A DNA stretch of 64,000 bases, taken from Palaemon carinicauda. Its lineage: Eukaryota; Arthropoda; Malacostraca; Decapoda; Palaemonidae. Location of the stretch: the NCBI RefSeq assembly GCF_036898095.1, contig NC_090726.1:40198341-40262340 (forward strand), written 5' to 3'. The stretch's first letter is position 1, and each line of letters opens with the position of its first letter. Below, one piece after another: positions 13,001 through 22,348 of this stretch. The notes beneath the pieces were generated by a model, which saw nothing but the letters and a program-made list of their open reading frames with translations, did no database searches and was not told where the DNA came from. The translations under genes were made by a program, and so were the position numbers.

Positions 13001-16000
13001 TTGGAATATATTAATTTTAAACATTAAAATACAATGTTGATAAAACATTCTATTTTGCCTGGATAGAGAGTGAAAGATGATTGATATTATACTATTTATG
13101 CTGCTAAAACCTCAATCGTTTACAGTATTAAAGTTAAAAGCTCAGATTCTCAAATTATGAAATGTAATTGTTCAGTTGTTGTTTGCGAATGATACTGTTC
13201 TGGTAGCAGACACAGAAGAGAAGCTTGACCAACTAGTGACAGAATTTGGAAGGGTGTGTGAGAGAGGGAAGTTGAGAGTTAATGTGGGTAAGAGTAAGGT
13301 TATGAGATGTACGAGAAGGGAAGGTGGTGCAAGGTTGAACGTCATGTTGAATGGAGAGTTACTTGAGGAGGTGGATCAGTTTAAGTACTTGGGGTCTATT
13401 GTTGCAGTAAATGGTGGAGTGGAAGCAGATGTACGTCAGAGAGTGAATGAAGGTTGCAAAGTGTTGGCGGCAGTTAAGGGAGTGATGGAGAGACAGAAAT
13501 AGAATGTGTTTGAGATGAAGTGTCTAAGGAGTATGGCTGGTGTATCTCGAGTTGATAGGGTTAGGAACGAAGTGGTGAGGGAGAGAACGGGTGTAAGAAA
13601 TGAGTTAGCGGCTAGAGTCGATATGAATGTGTTGAGGTGGTTTGGCCATGTTGAGAGAATGGAAAATGGTTGTCTGCTAAAGAAGTTGATGAATGCAAGA
13701 GTTGATGGGAGAAGTACAAGAGGAAGGCCAAGGTTTGGGTGGATGGATGGTGTGAAGAAAGCTCTGGGTGATAGGAGGATAGATGTGAGAGATGCAAGAG
13801 AGCGTGCTAGAAATAGGAATGAATGGCGAGTGATTGTGACGCAGTTCCAGTAGGCCCTGCTGCTTCCTCCGGTGCCTTAGATGACCGCGGAGGTAGCAGC
13901 AGTAGGGGATTCAGCATTATGAAGCTTCATCTGTGGTGGATAATGTGGGAGGTTGGGCTGTAGCACCCTAGCAGTACCAGCTGAACTCGGTTGAGTCCCT
14001 GGTTAGGCTGAAGGAACGTAGAGAGTAGAGGTCCCCTTTTGTTTTGTTTCATTGTTGGTGTCGGCTACCCCCCAAAATTGGGGGGATGGATGGATGGAAT
14101 TGAAGTTCAAAATTGAATGCTCTAACGTGGATATGAGACAGGCTTTTAATATGCCTTCTAATTTATTGTTATTATTACTAGCCGAGTTACAACCCTAGTT
14201 GGAAAAGCAGAATGATACATCCCTGCGGGGTCCTCAAAAAAAGGAAAATAGCCCAATTAGTTGAGGAAATGAGTTAGTAAATAATAAACTATGTATTGTA
14301 TTTGAAATAATGGATAAAAAAAAAAATTTTTTTTATAAAAAAAAAAAAATATCTATGAAGTGACATGTCAACGTCAACAAACCATTTGCCGCAAGCTTGA
14401 ACCTTTTTTGTCACAGATATCACTTGGGGTATGAAAGCCTCTTTTTTTTTCTCTCTCTCTCCCCTCCATGCTACAGTAGTCTATTATTCGGTCAAACCTA
14501 AATCTGCAATTTTCTCCAAACATTCTCTTTGATATAGTATCCACTGACTTTGCAGGCTATGGTACATGATCATGATTACTAGATGTGCATTCGTCACCAA
14601 AAACCATGTCTCCTTCCTTTACACTTTCCACTAAACAACTGGCTACTGTAACGATAACAATCTAACTATTGTAATAGGCAAACTACAAATAAACCGATGT
14701 TTACTTTTTTCAAACACATTGACTTGCATTCATGGGGTCGCACTAATGTTGCTGCGCTTAAAAGTTGGTTAACAAACTATAGTACTGCAATGTAAATTGT
14801 TCAGTGGCACACTGACTTGCATTCATGGGGTCGCACTAATGTTGCTGCGCTTAAAAGTTGGTTAACAAACTATAGTACTGCAATGTAAATTGTTCAGTGG
14901 CTACTTTATACTTGGTATGGGTAGAAGTCTTTCTTTAGCTATGGTAAGCAGTTCCTCTAGGAGGGCAGTCCAAAATCAAACCATAGACTGTACCATGTCT
15001 AACAATGTCTTGGGTTAAAGTTCTCTTGCTTGATGGTACACTCTGGTACTTTTATATTTTGTTTCTTTTTCTATTAGGTTTTCCAGTTTGTATGTGAAAT
15101 ATTTAATTTAATATTGTTACTGTTCTTAAAATATTTTATTTTGATTGTTAATTGCATCTTTTGTAGTTTGTTGAAATTTATGTTCTTTCCTCGCTGGGAT
15201 ATTTTTCCCTGGTGGGGCCTGGGACATATAGCATCCGGCTTTTCCAACTAGGGTTGTAGCTTAGCTTGTGATCAATGAACAATCTGGTTGCAGCTGGATT
15301 AAAAATTCTAGAATACTATTGTCTGTTATTAATGATTAAATGCATACTCATGTGAAGATGTGAATGCAAAAGATGTTCAGAATTATAGAAAAATAATATA
15401 ATTTGAAGAATTAACTAAAAAAAACTGTTAGATTATCATAAAGACCAGAAATAAGAAATTTAACACCTTCAAAGATGAGACAGTAGTCGAAGAGGTGACA
15501 GAACTATATTTGAAATGATAGTGGTATGAAAAAATTAAAAAATTTCTCCCGCACGATAAGGCATGCATGGCTCCTAATTAACAAGATCCATTTTAGACCT
15601 AGATTGTATGTAAACTTTTGTACAACTGTTAAGGTGTATGGGCTTCGACATTTCTCCTTGGTGCTGTATGGGCTTCGACATTTCTCCTTGGTGCTGTATG
15701 GGCTTCGACATTTCTCCTTGGTGCTGTATGGGCTTCGACATTTCTCCTTGGTGCTGTATGGGCTTCGACATTTCTCCTTGGTGCTGTATGGGCTTCGACA
15801 TTTCTCCTTGGTGCTGTATGGGCTTCGACATTTCTCCTTGGTGCTGTATGGGCTTCGACATTTCTCCTTGGTGCTGTATTTGTATTTAGGATCGTGCCCT
15901 ATTAGGAGTTTGATATTTGTGAGATATGGAAGCATGCTGGTGTGTTACTAGGAAAACTTGGATGAGTTCAGTTACCCTTATGATTAACAATTATTAGTTT

Positions 16001-16841
16001 CATTGAAATAACTTTCTCTTAAATGCAATTTGTCTCAAAATCCAGAGCATTAGTTTTTTTTTTTTTTTTTTTTTCAAAACAAATCTGCTACTGAAAATAT
16101 AGGAAGTGAATGTTTCTTTTTAGGTTAATAAGATAACCCACATTTATTATTAATTAATTTGACTTTCTTACTCAACATGGCTACATTTCTGAAAGTTCAC
16201 CATGTACTGCATTGATAGATGCTCATTTTGTTTCAATTAGGAATTAGGTAAACAGCTGGCTGTAGTAATTGGGAATGAAGGTGAATGGAGATGGCTTTTT
16301 ACACTTTGGAATAAAATTATCTTTAAAATTATCAGACTGTTCATGTAGGAGTTATAATAAAAAAAGGGTGTGCAACTGGGAAGGTCTCTTAATAGAGAAA
16401 GTAAGGCGGTGTTAGTTTGTCATGAAGAGTACAGTACAGTACTCTTATCCATTCAAGCATTTGTTTTGCTGCCAGGAAATTACATTGCCAATAAATTTAA
16501 TTTATCTTAGTATGAAAAGAAAGTAATTTTTAACATCTTCTAGTATAAGTAATTTCTGTCTTTTCTATTTTCAGGTACGTAATCTGCACAATTGTGTAAA
16601 AGTGGCGGAAGATTTTGTTTCTCCTGAAAACATAGCCTATTGCTTCCATTTGACGCAGGAATTCCGTCATTTAAGTGACACACACACTAATCATGAAGAC
16701 AAACTTCAAATTAAGAATATTATATATCATGATATGAAAGATTCATTAGCTTGTTTAATGGCTGCAAGCAAAAAACTGCAGATAAAGACAGAAGTGAAAG
16801 AGGAAATTGAGAAAACAGTGAAAAAAGAACCAGAGTCATGA
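3904..16841 (+). CDS. KDM3: Lysine-specific demethylase 3 (JmjC histone H3K9 demethylase), 5'-partial, seven exons
   Basis: Known members of this family remove mono- and dimethyl groups from histone H3 Lys9 in the nucleus, using Fe(II) and 2-oxoglutarate. Joining 3904-4065, 4817-7262, 8446-9020, 10610-10875, 11040-11737, 12227-12543 and 16575-16841 gives 4731 bases, exactly 1577 codons including TGA. Every junction has GT-AG ends and compatible phase. Order along the protein: His-rich N-part (1-54), long Ser/Pro-rich disordered region (55-about 740), cysteine-rich KDM3 zinc finger (about 766-930), acidic linker with LxxLL (1081-1085), and JmjC domain (about 1330-1550) with iron ligands H1356, D1358 and H1487. 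Vertebrate KDM3A/B run to about 1320-1760 residues, so only an N-terminal piece is likely missing. There is no start Met, so the 5' end is open. Family assignment is by recognition of the zinc finger and JmjC sequence and is strong; A/B/C-type orthology is not resolved. Confidence 0.95.
4066..4816 (+). other. KDM3 intron, 751 bp
   Basis: AT-rich non-coding sequence between the GTACGA donor and the TTTCAG acceptor. No mobile element or RNA gene was recognised. Long open frames on the - strand here are shadows of the His-rich exon and AT-rich sequence. Confidence 0.6.
4817..7262 (+). CDS. KDM3: KDM3 large exon: disordered Ser/Pro region and start of zinc finger (residues 55-869)
   Basis: The exon starts after tttcag at 4816 and ends at a GGTAAGA donor in phase 1. 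Its 815 codons are open throughout, starting [18 protein letters not shown]. Residues about 80-640 are Ser/Pro/Thr/His-rich and predicted disordered. A PLDLG at 434-438 resembles the PxDLS docking motif for the corepressor CtBP. A basic, acidic-patched segment near 640-740 has AT-hook-like and nuclear-localisation-like runs (KKKRGRKPK). Cys770 and Cys773 (CREC) open the KDM3 zinc finger, followed by the conserved [13 protein letters not shown] stretch. Reading on past the donor gives only intronic low-complexity sequence and a stop at 7361-7363, so the exon end is well supported. Confidence 0.93.
7263..8445 (+). other. KDM3 intron, 1183 bp
   Basis: AT-rich intron with a T-rich stretch directly after the donor. 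I see no repeat family or coding element in it. Confidence 0.8.
8446..9020 (+). CDS. KDM3: KDM3 exon with second half of the zinc finger (residues 870-1061)
   Basis: The acceptor is ccctcag at 8445 and the donor GGTAAGTG follows 9020. Codon 870 (Asp) is split across the junction. The exon carries the CDVC...H...CSKC...CIDC pattern, continuing the C2HC4-type finger that KDM3 enzymes require for activity. Further on are the motifs [14 protein letters not shown] and a Lys-rich linker with two SUMO-type sites, IKKE and VKQE. It ends in phase 0 after an acidic/basic run (DKRESE). Confidence 0.93.
9021..10609 (+). other. KDM3 intron, 1589 bp
   Basis: AT-rich intron. The only notable item is a poly-C run near 9884-9900. 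No mobile element was recognised. Confidence 0.8.
10610..10875 (+). CDS. KDM3: KDM3 linker exon: Ser-Asp repeat and LxxLL motif (residues 1062-1150)
   Basis: The exon starts after tttccag and opens with alternating Ser-Asp codons, then [15 protein letters not shown] (1081-1085) is an LxxLL motif; in vertebrate KDM3 proteins such a motif precedes JmjC and contacts nuclear receptors. That function here is an inference from position. The end HFIRK splits a Lys codon at the GTGAGT donor and joins the next exon in phase. Without splicing the frame stops at 10877-10879. Confidence 0.88.
11040..11737 (+). CDS. KDM3: KDM3 exon: JmjC N-terminal half with HxD iron motif (residues 1151-1382)
   Basis: The acceptor is aaatttcag. 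The exon covers [32 protein letters not shown] and the JmjC strand [15 protein letters not shown]1356 and D1358 are the first two Fe(II) ligands, and T1353 is in the usual 2-oxoglutarate-contact position. The exon must end at 11737, with the weak donor GTTGGT, because only this phase restores the next exon ([11 protein letters not shown]). An alternative GT at 11742 would break the frame. Confidence 0.93.
11738..12226 (+). other. KDM3 intron, 489 bp, with unusual donor
   Basis: The intron starts with GTTGGT instead of the GTRAGT seen at most other KDM3 donors and ends after a TAT/TTG/T-rich acceptor tract (12186-12220). No element was recognised inside. Confidence 0.8.
12227..12543 (+). CDS. 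KDM3: KDM3 exon: JmjC C-terminal half with third iron ligand (residues 1384-1488)
   Basis: The acceptor is gtcttgcag and the donor is CAGGTAATA. The exon encodes the very conserved KDM3 segments [29 protein letters not shown] and [14 protein letters not shown]1487 in APHQ is the third Fe(II) ligand. It starts in phase 1 and ends in phase 0, matching its neighbours. Confidence 0.95.
12620..12856 (+). mobile_element. Family A non-LTR retrotransposon, 3'-tail-only copy with target-site duplication
   Basis: Only the 3' untranslated tail is present, from 'ccggtgccttagatgaccgc' to the terminal 'ggtatatgtatg'. It is flanked by the 12-bp direct repeat taaaagctgcct (12608-12619 and 12857-12868), a target-site duplication typical of target-primed reverse transcription. 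The tail closely matches the copies at 13856, 24912 and 56659. A small overlap of element and target bases at the 5' edge makes that boundary uncertain by a few bases. Confidence 0.88.
13172..14097 (+). mobile_element. Family A non-LTR retrotransposon, 5'-truncated copy (RT C-terminus plus tail)
   Basis: The copy starts within the reverse transcriptase at the [17 protein letters not shown] motif, the FADD box with Asp changed to Asn. It runs in frame to 13502, where an internal deletion of about 100 bases (relative to the 56.2-kb copy) ends in a TAG. It continues as the C-terminal segment at 13506-13853 ([35 protein letters not shown]). The 3' tail follows from 13854 and ends in a (GGAT)n stretch instead of (TATG)n. 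It is a dead copy; no clear target-site duplication beyond about 5 bp is visible. Confidence 0.9.
13854..14097 (+). other. Family A 3' tail with two hairpins
   Basis: Immediately after the ORF2 stop is a potential stem in which CCTCCG pairs with CGGAGG and the outer GCTGC pairs with GCAGC. Near the end lies CCCCCAAAATTGGGGG, a perfect palindrome. Both structures recur in all family A copies here, so they are probably recognition structures for the element's own reverse transcriptase (inference). Confidence 0.7.
14160..14275 (-). repeat. Interspersed repeat B, partial, reverse orientation
   Basis: The segment 'gccgagttacaaccctagttggaaaagc' (spanning 14181-14208), preceded by a TTATTATTA-type tail, is the reverse complement of the end of the B copies at about 15275 and 29410 (tttccaactagggttgtagc). 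Only the 3' end is recognisable. It is a short interspersed repeat of unknown class. Confidence 0.6.
14715..14900. repeat. Tandem duplication of a 93-bp unit
   Basis: 14715-14807 and 14808-14900 are nearly identical: both contain 'cttgcattcatggggtcgca' and end in 'aattgttcagtgg'. The very high identity indicates a recent local duplication. It carries no coding signal. Confidence 0.93.
14931..15275 (+). repeat. Interspersed repeat B, about 345 bp
   Basis: It shares 'tcttgggttaaagttctcttgct', a T-rich middle and the ending 'ttttccctggtggggcctggg…tttccaactagggttgtagctta' with the copy at about 29130-29435. Same order, diverged sequence, no coding capacity. It may be a SINE or the 3' end of a LINE; I cannot tell which. 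Confidence 0.65.
15635..15879. repeat. Perfect 8 x 30-bp minisatellite in KDM3 intron
   Basis: Eight identical 30-bp units start at 15635, 15665 and so on to 15845, each beginning TGTATGGGCTTCGACATTTC; a 5-base partial unit follows. Because 30 is a multiple of three, the array stays open in several frames on both strands and produces artificial repeated peptides. It is not a CRISPR array, since no spacers separate the units. Zero divergence among units implies recent expansion. Confidence 0.98.
16575..16841 (+). CDS. KDM3: KDM3 terminal coding exon with SUMO-motif tail (residues 1489-1576)
   Basis: The acceptor is ctattttcag. It encodes [18 protein letters not shown] and [17 protein letters not shown], the conserved end of the KDM3 JmjC domain, then [17 protein letters not shown]. 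The last 20 residues contain three ΨKxE SUMO consensus lysines in a row (K1559 in IKTE, K1563 in VKEE, K1571 in VKKE) before a TGA stop at 16839-16841. This exon is 4 kb from its predecessor, across an intron filled with repeats. Confidence 0.95.
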   Translation, partial: VRNLHNCVKVAEDFVSPENIAYCFHLTQEFRHLSDTHTNHEDKLQIKNIIYHDMKDSLACLMAASKKLQIKTEVKEEIEKTVKKEPES

Positions 16842-18473
16842 AAGTAGCTCAAATAACTAGTAATCTATGGAATCCATGATTCTGTCGAAATGTGCATATT
16901 ATGTGATGGAAATTACAAATCTAAAAAGGTGTACTACTGGAACAGACTTTAGTGCTTCAGTGGTTACAAAACTTTATTTTATATATAAACTTTTCCTAAT
17001 TTTGAGTGCAAATAAGTCTATTCCACTTACATTTTATAGCAGAAGGGTCAATTATCTGTATGGAACAGTCCATTTTCTTTTCAGTGTTCATTAACAAGGT
17101 CATAACTTAGTAGAGATGATGTAATTATTTATTAATCTTATGTACTAATCACAGTGGACCAGGGTTTATGAACCCCTGAATTTAACTTGTGTATCCACGG
17201 TGTACTTAAAGTGATGATGCGATATTTGTGCACAGTAGTGTATGCCTTCTGAAGGAATAACCAGTGAGCAGCCACCTTCTGCTGTACTCTGAATTGTGTG
17301 CTTTTGTGCAAGGAGAGAATAGTAGTCCAGTAGCTACTTGTGTGGAGGGGATGTTAATGAAAAGTATAAGGAGTTGTACAGTTACTCCTCCTTTCTTCCA
17401 GGCTCATTTTTTAAGCTCTAAAGAAGGTTTAAAAAATATTTTGTGTTGCACATGTAGATATGAGACACCGGTACGTACACAGAGCAATGGCCTCTGTTAT
17501 TAAAATGAGGCTGAAGCCTCAATAACTCCATACAGATGGGACTTATACCCCAGCTATATAAACAGTGGTTTAGTGATGATGGGGCAGGGGGTTCCTAGAG
17601 GAATGGGGAGGGGGACCATGGCTGTGCCTCATGAACATTTACCAAATCCCACAACGACCCTCAGCCCCCTCCCCCATTGCTGCTGCCATTCCAACCCCTC
17701 CCCACCTCCCTGCCCTCTTTCCACCACTTGAATTTTCATTTTGTACATTGATCTCATTGTTGGTGTAAATGTGAGTAGTTTTGAGGGATGGATGTTTCTT
17801 GTAGTGTGTTTCTCACATGTCATGTTGTTATATTTGTTTAAATATTGAAATGTGTTTTCTTTAAGAAAAATACAAAACACAAGTGATAGGCATGTTGTTG
17901 CCATTGATCTTTCTTTTGAAATTTAAAACTAAAGGGAGAAAAAATAATTTATTTGCTTTTTTCAACTGTGGGCGAATGTAGAAAATGTACATTGATGTAG
18001 CCTGTAGTATGCGATGGGTGAAGAAAGCCCTTAAAGACTGCCCCCTCACCAGGAGGATGCAACTCTACTACTTTTTTGTACTGTCAAATATGTAAACAGA
18101 TCACAATTTGAATAGGAAAACTGATGCCATGATTAGTGGTTTCATTTCACCCTTTGATTGTATTAATATTAATGTTAGAAGAAATAGAATATATTTTTCT
18201 GACCATTATAGTCTTTACATAATACGGTGTGATTAAACCACATAAAAAGTTCTTTACACGAATATAACCTTTTGTCCTTTGATGGAAGTATGCTCACAGA
18301 GTAAAGGTGGAGACCTTGCTTAAGTATCAAGGTTGTAGTACGCTTGAGGGAGGCGGGAGCCTTACCCACGCAGCAGGCTCCCGAGCTCAAATTTTCCTTT
18401 CAGCTGCCTGGCAATATTGGTGGTTTTCATCTATTGCTCTTCAAATAACGTGTTGTCAATCATTCGTGAGGGT
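16842..18473 (+). other. KDM3 3' untranslated region and downstream flank
   Basis: Sequence after the stop codon is AT-rich, with a C-rich patch at 17640-17710. No canonical AATAAA was found close to the stop; an ATTAAA near 17498 is one possible polyadenylation signal. No other gene is apparent before the LTR element. Confidence 0.5.
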
Positions 18474-18805
18474 TGTAAGGACAGTGAGACAAGCGTCACC
18501 AAGATCAACTGATACTTTATTCAAATGTGCATGGGAGTATATTACAAGGTGCGGGCGGAAAGGTAGGATGGCGCTGGCGCTAAATCAGATTGAATTGCCC
18601 ACCAAAATATATGTGTTTTCTTACACTAACAAATATATGAATTATGAGTTAACAGAAAAATGTAATGAAATGATACATATGTCTAAATGTAGCTCTGATA
18701 GAGTGGAATACATATACATGAGAAACCACGGTGTGGCGAAAGGAAAATTCATATATATAGACAGTTTGTTGATTTTCTGGACGACGAAGGGAGCGGTGTC
18801 TTACA
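18474..18805 (-). repeat. LTR (3' LTR of the - strand element)
   Basis: 332 bp, starting tgtaaggacagtgagacaag and ending ggtgtcttaca. It matches the right LTR along its whole length with scattered substitutions. Confidence 0.95.
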
Positions 18806-18829
18806 AGTACTCCCCCCCCCCCCCCCCCC
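18806..18829 (-). other. Polypurine tract with an 18-G run
   Basis: On the - strand an uninterrupted run of 18 G (C18 at 18812-18829 on +) followed by AGTACT abuts the 3' LTR. This is the expected place for the plus-strand primer. Such a pure G run is unusual for a PPT and may have expanded as a homopolymer after insertion. Confidence 0.7.
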
Positions 18830-19207
18830 AAGACATCGGGCGGCGTAGAGGGCTGATGATCAATCTTCGTATCTTTACAAGCGTCGGAGGGTTCCTCGTT
18901 TTAAGAACGGAGGGGCACGCCGGTGGTCGGCGTAAGGATCTCTTCCTCTTGTCGTCGTTTGATGATTTTTCTTTCGTTGGGCACCTTGTTTTGAGGTGGA
19001 ACTCTGGATATGCCGGGTCCGGCGAAGGCAGTGTTGCTTCCTTCGAGAAACGCCGGTTTCACGCGGTCTATTGAGACCCAGTCCTCTTGGCCATGGACGT
19101 CGAGAAGGAAGGCTTTCGTTGTCGTCTTAATTACCCGGTAGGGGCCTCGATAAGGTCTAGTTATTGGTTGTCGATGAGCGTCGACACGGACGAAAACGTA
19201 CCCGCAG

Positions 19208-19830
19208 TCATCCAGGTTTTTTGGCTTGAAGTGCTTGGTTCTGTCCTGCTAGGTTTTGAGACAAGGCCTGAACTTCCTGGCGATGTCCCTTAGGTGATCC
19301 AGCTGCGTGTCGTCGGTTGATGAGGGAAAGAATTCGCCAGGAACTGCAAGCGCTTCCCCGTAAACCTTTTCGGCAGGCGAATGCGCGAGGGGCGGTGTGA
19401 AGGCCGAGGAGTACCCAAGGAAGTCGTGATTTCCAGTCCCCGTCGGTGCAGCTCGCCATCAGGGATGCCTTGAGGGCGCGGTGAGTTCTTTCGACCATGC
19501 CGTTTGCCACGGGGTTGTATGCCGTGGTGCTGTGGAGCGTCGTCCCCATCAGGTTCGCCAAAGCGAGCCATATTTCTGAGAGGAAAGCGGGGCCTCTGTC
19601 TGTCGTGATTTCGTCAGGAACGCCAAACCTGCTCACCCAGCTTGACAGGAGGGCTTCGGCGCATGCTTGAGTCGTAGCTTCGGTCATCGGCGATGCCTCC
19701 AACCACCTTGTGGAGCGATCGATGATTGTAAGTAGGTAGCGAGCAGATCCAGAAGGGGGCAACGGTCCCACGACGTCGATGTGTATATGGCCGAAACGTC
19801 TTTTTGGCTGGGGAAAATCGCCCACCCCCG
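19208..19830 (-). pseudogene. Integrase catalytic core of the CsRn1-like element
   Basis: The - strand frame has the DDE triad of retroviral-type integrases: D in HIDVVGP, D in ITTDRGPAF and E in GMVERTHRALK, with 35 residues between the last two. This enzyme inserts the element's cDNA. Upstream in the same direction (19830-20340) lie the RNase H end (VPGKKNPVADALSR) and a zinc-binding region with CINC. A frameshift near 19390 breaks the C-terminal part, and remnants continue towards the purine tract (VSIDRVKPAFL near 19060-19090). Confidence 0.9.
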
Positions 19831-20338
19831 ATTCGGTGTGACAGCTGACCTTGCTTGACTGGCAGTTGATGCATGACTTCGCCCATTCAAGGGCGTCCTT
19901 TTTTATCCCTGGCCAGACAAACTTTTCAGACAGAAGGCGAGCGGTGGTGCGTCCTGAGGGGTGTGAAAGTCCATGGATGATATCGAATATTTTCCTTCTG
20001 CAGGAGGCTGGTACCCAGGGACGTGGGCGGCCCGTGCTGGTGTCGCAAAGAATAGTTACTCCTGCTGGTCCGAGGGGAATCGCACTTATCTTGAGCGCGG
20101 ATGGCCCCGTCAGGTGATCATGTGCTTCTCGGTCGGTGCGTTGTTCGGTTGCGAGATTGGCGTAGTCGATTCCCAGGTGTATCGCGTCAATTTCAATCCT
20201 TGAAAGGGCGTCCGCGACTGGGTTTTTCTTTCCTGGGACGTAACGTATGGTGCACCCGAATTCGGCGATTGATGCGAGATGACGTTGTTGTCGGGAGGAC
20301 CATGCGTCCGTCGATTTCGTGAAGGCGTGTACGAGGGG

Positions 20339-20645
20339 TTAATGGTCCGTCGCGATTGTGAAGGGGGTACCCTCCAAGATGTGCCTGAAGTGGCGGACGG
20401 CGAGGTAGACGGCGAGGAGTTCCCTATTGAAGGTGCTGTATCTTGTTTCGGCGGGTTTCAATTTCTTGCTGAAGAATGCCAGCGGTCGAGGAGAACCATC
20501 GATGAGTTGCTCCAGCACAGCCCCACAGGCGACGTTGCTGGTGTCGGTCGTTAGTCGCAGGGGCGCGTTGTCGTCGAAATGAGCCAGGGTGGTGGCATTC
20601 GCAAGGGCATCCTTCGTCCGAGCGAATGCCTGATGAGGTTCAGGC
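20339..20645 (-). pseudogene. RNase H domain fragment of the CsRn1-like element
   Basis: It shows LRLTTDTSNVACGAVLEQ, FFSKKLKPAETRYSTFNREL and FTIATDH, the usual acidic residues of Ty3/gypsy RNase H. A TAA at 20339-20341 interrupts the frame right after ATDH; the family continues there with lysine. Its upstream edge (PHQAFARTKDALANA) is fused directly to the RT N-terminus because the RT core is missing. Confidence 0.9.
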
Positions 20646-22209
20646 GCCTGTAGTCGCTGCAAGGTCTCCAGGACCCGTCCGGCTTTTTAACCATGTGCAG
20701 GGGTGATGCCCAGGGTCTCGATGCTTTCTTACAGATACCCATGCGTTCCATGTCCTCGAAGGCGCGTTTGGCATCCTTCAGTTTCTGGGGCGGGAGGCGG
20801 CGGAATTTGGCGTGAGTAGGAGGTCCTGTCGTTGTGATGTGGTAGATACCATGCTTGGACGGGGAACCTGGCGAGTGTCGTAGCTCGGGCTTGAAAACCT
20901 CGGGAAATTCTTGTAGGAGGTCGGCATAGGGGTGCGTCGTTACTGTGGATACGGACATTGTTGCAGGGCCGTGTTCTAGGGCGCGGGACTGGCAGGTTCC
21001 CGTGTCGATAAGACGTTTGTTAGCGACATCGACAAGGAGTCCTTGGTGGGCGAGGAAATCCGCACCGAGGAGGGGGCGATTGATGTCGGCGATGGCGAAG
21101 GGCCAAGAATACGAACGGCCCATGATTGATATCTTGAGGGTCCTAATCCCATAGCACCGTATGGGAGATCCGTTGGCGGCGATGAGTGAGGGAGCGTTTT
21201 TGTCGGGACCACGGTCTAGGTCGGACTTGGAAGGTGGGAACGTTGACTGCATTGCGCCGGTGTCTACCATGAGTCTACGGTTGGAAATGGTATCGAGGAT
21301 ATAGAAACCATTTTTGTTTTGGTTACCTATGGCTGCGATGGTGGCAGGCGGATGCTTCTGGCGTCGTTTTCTAGGGAAACTGCATGGTGCTCTACATTTC
21401 TTGGCGTCACTGCTGAACTGTTGGTGGTAGAAGCACCATGCTGGGTTAGTCCTAGGGTTCGGTCGTGTTGGTTGCGGCGGTTTCTTTCTTGATAGAACGT
21501 TGATCTCGTCGTCCTCAAGGGCCGTTGCCGAGGAGTCTATGGAAGAGCAGCTGCTGAAGGAGGAGAACGAAGGCGGTGTTGACGATGATGCTCCGAGGCG
21601 AGATGCTTTGGAGGCCTCGTGGAGCTTCTGAGCCTTCGACAGGAGTTCGTTCATCGGGAGCGTGTCGGCGTCTGTCAATCGGGCCCTTACGTAATGTGGT
21701 AGGCGTCGAAGAAAGATCTTGCGAGATAAGCTAATCTCACGTCTTCGGCCGTTGCTGTCTGTTTCGGGGAGCAAAAGCAGGCCGGTTAACTCGTCCCACG
21801 CCTCGACAGGAGAGGTGTCACCCATGGGCTTGCCGGCGAGGTCCAGGACTTTCTGTGCCCTTGCTGAGACGGAGAGGGAGTAGATACCGATGAGTTTTGT
21901 TCTCAGGTCGTCGTATGAAACTTGGCTGGCCTGGGCGTCGAGCCATGGGGAAATCTTGTCAAATACTTTTTCAGGTATGGAGGTGAGAACGATGTCAGCC
22001 TTGGCGAAGGAGTCGCTGAGTCTAGTGACACGGAAGAATACGTCTGCCCTCAGGAACCAGGAAGCGGTGTTGTGTTGAGAAAAAGGCGGCAGTTTGACTT
22101 TGGGCGTGGAGGCGAGGCCGTTGGGTGCGATGGGCGTGTTGCTTCCTGCATCGTGGCCAGACGACGAGTCGGCGAAGAGGTGAGAAGTTGATATGTCGGT
22201 TAAGCTCAT
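20638..22209 (-). pseudogene. Gag-protease-RT N-terminus of the CsRn1-like element
   Basis: A single - strand frame from Met at 22207-22209 encodes Gag (residues 1 to about 290), with the CHCC knuckle WCFYHQQFSSDAKKCRAPC near 258-276. Next comes an aspartic protease with VDTGAMQSTFP near 315-325 and LLGADFLAHQGLLVDV near 380-393. The RT N-terminus follows (HAKFRRLPPQKLKDAK, WASPLHMVKKPDGSWRPCSDYRRLN). After residue 524 the sequence jumps to out-of-frame RNase H DNA, so the RT palm motifs are absent. Confidence 0.92.
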
Positions 22210-22348
22210 CCTACTGCCTTACATGCACCGAAGTGTGGGAGAACCAAAGGCAGGCTCATGCCTAAGGTAACGGAGTATAGAGAAGGTAGCACGGCCGTAA
22301 TAAGTCCGTTAATGGCAAAGCCAAAACCGCTGATGTTACTTTCAACTC

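Larger units (their letters stand above)
12544..16574 (+). other. KDM3 last intron, 4031 bp, loaded with repeats
   Basis: The intron holds two family A LINE copies (12620-12856 and 13172-14097), interspersed repeat B in both orientations, a 93-bp tandem duplication and the 30-bp minisatellite; each is listed separately. The remainder is AT-rich with homopolymer runs at 14310-14350 and 16053-16073. All recognised elements lie within the intron and leave both splice sites intact. Confidence 0.85.

Noticed and set aside
15504..15951. Repetitive open frames on both strands (for example [10 protein letters not shown] repeated) and a possible CRISPR-like array
   Set aside because: They come from the 30-bp perfect minisatellite whose period is a multiple of three. 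There are no spacers between units and the host is a eukaryote, so it is neither a protein gene nor a CRISPR array.
18307..19074. 255-codon + strand frame across the left LTR
   Set aside because: It runs through the LTR and antisense through the end of pol; no homology pattern, low-complexity Pro run from the C18 tract.
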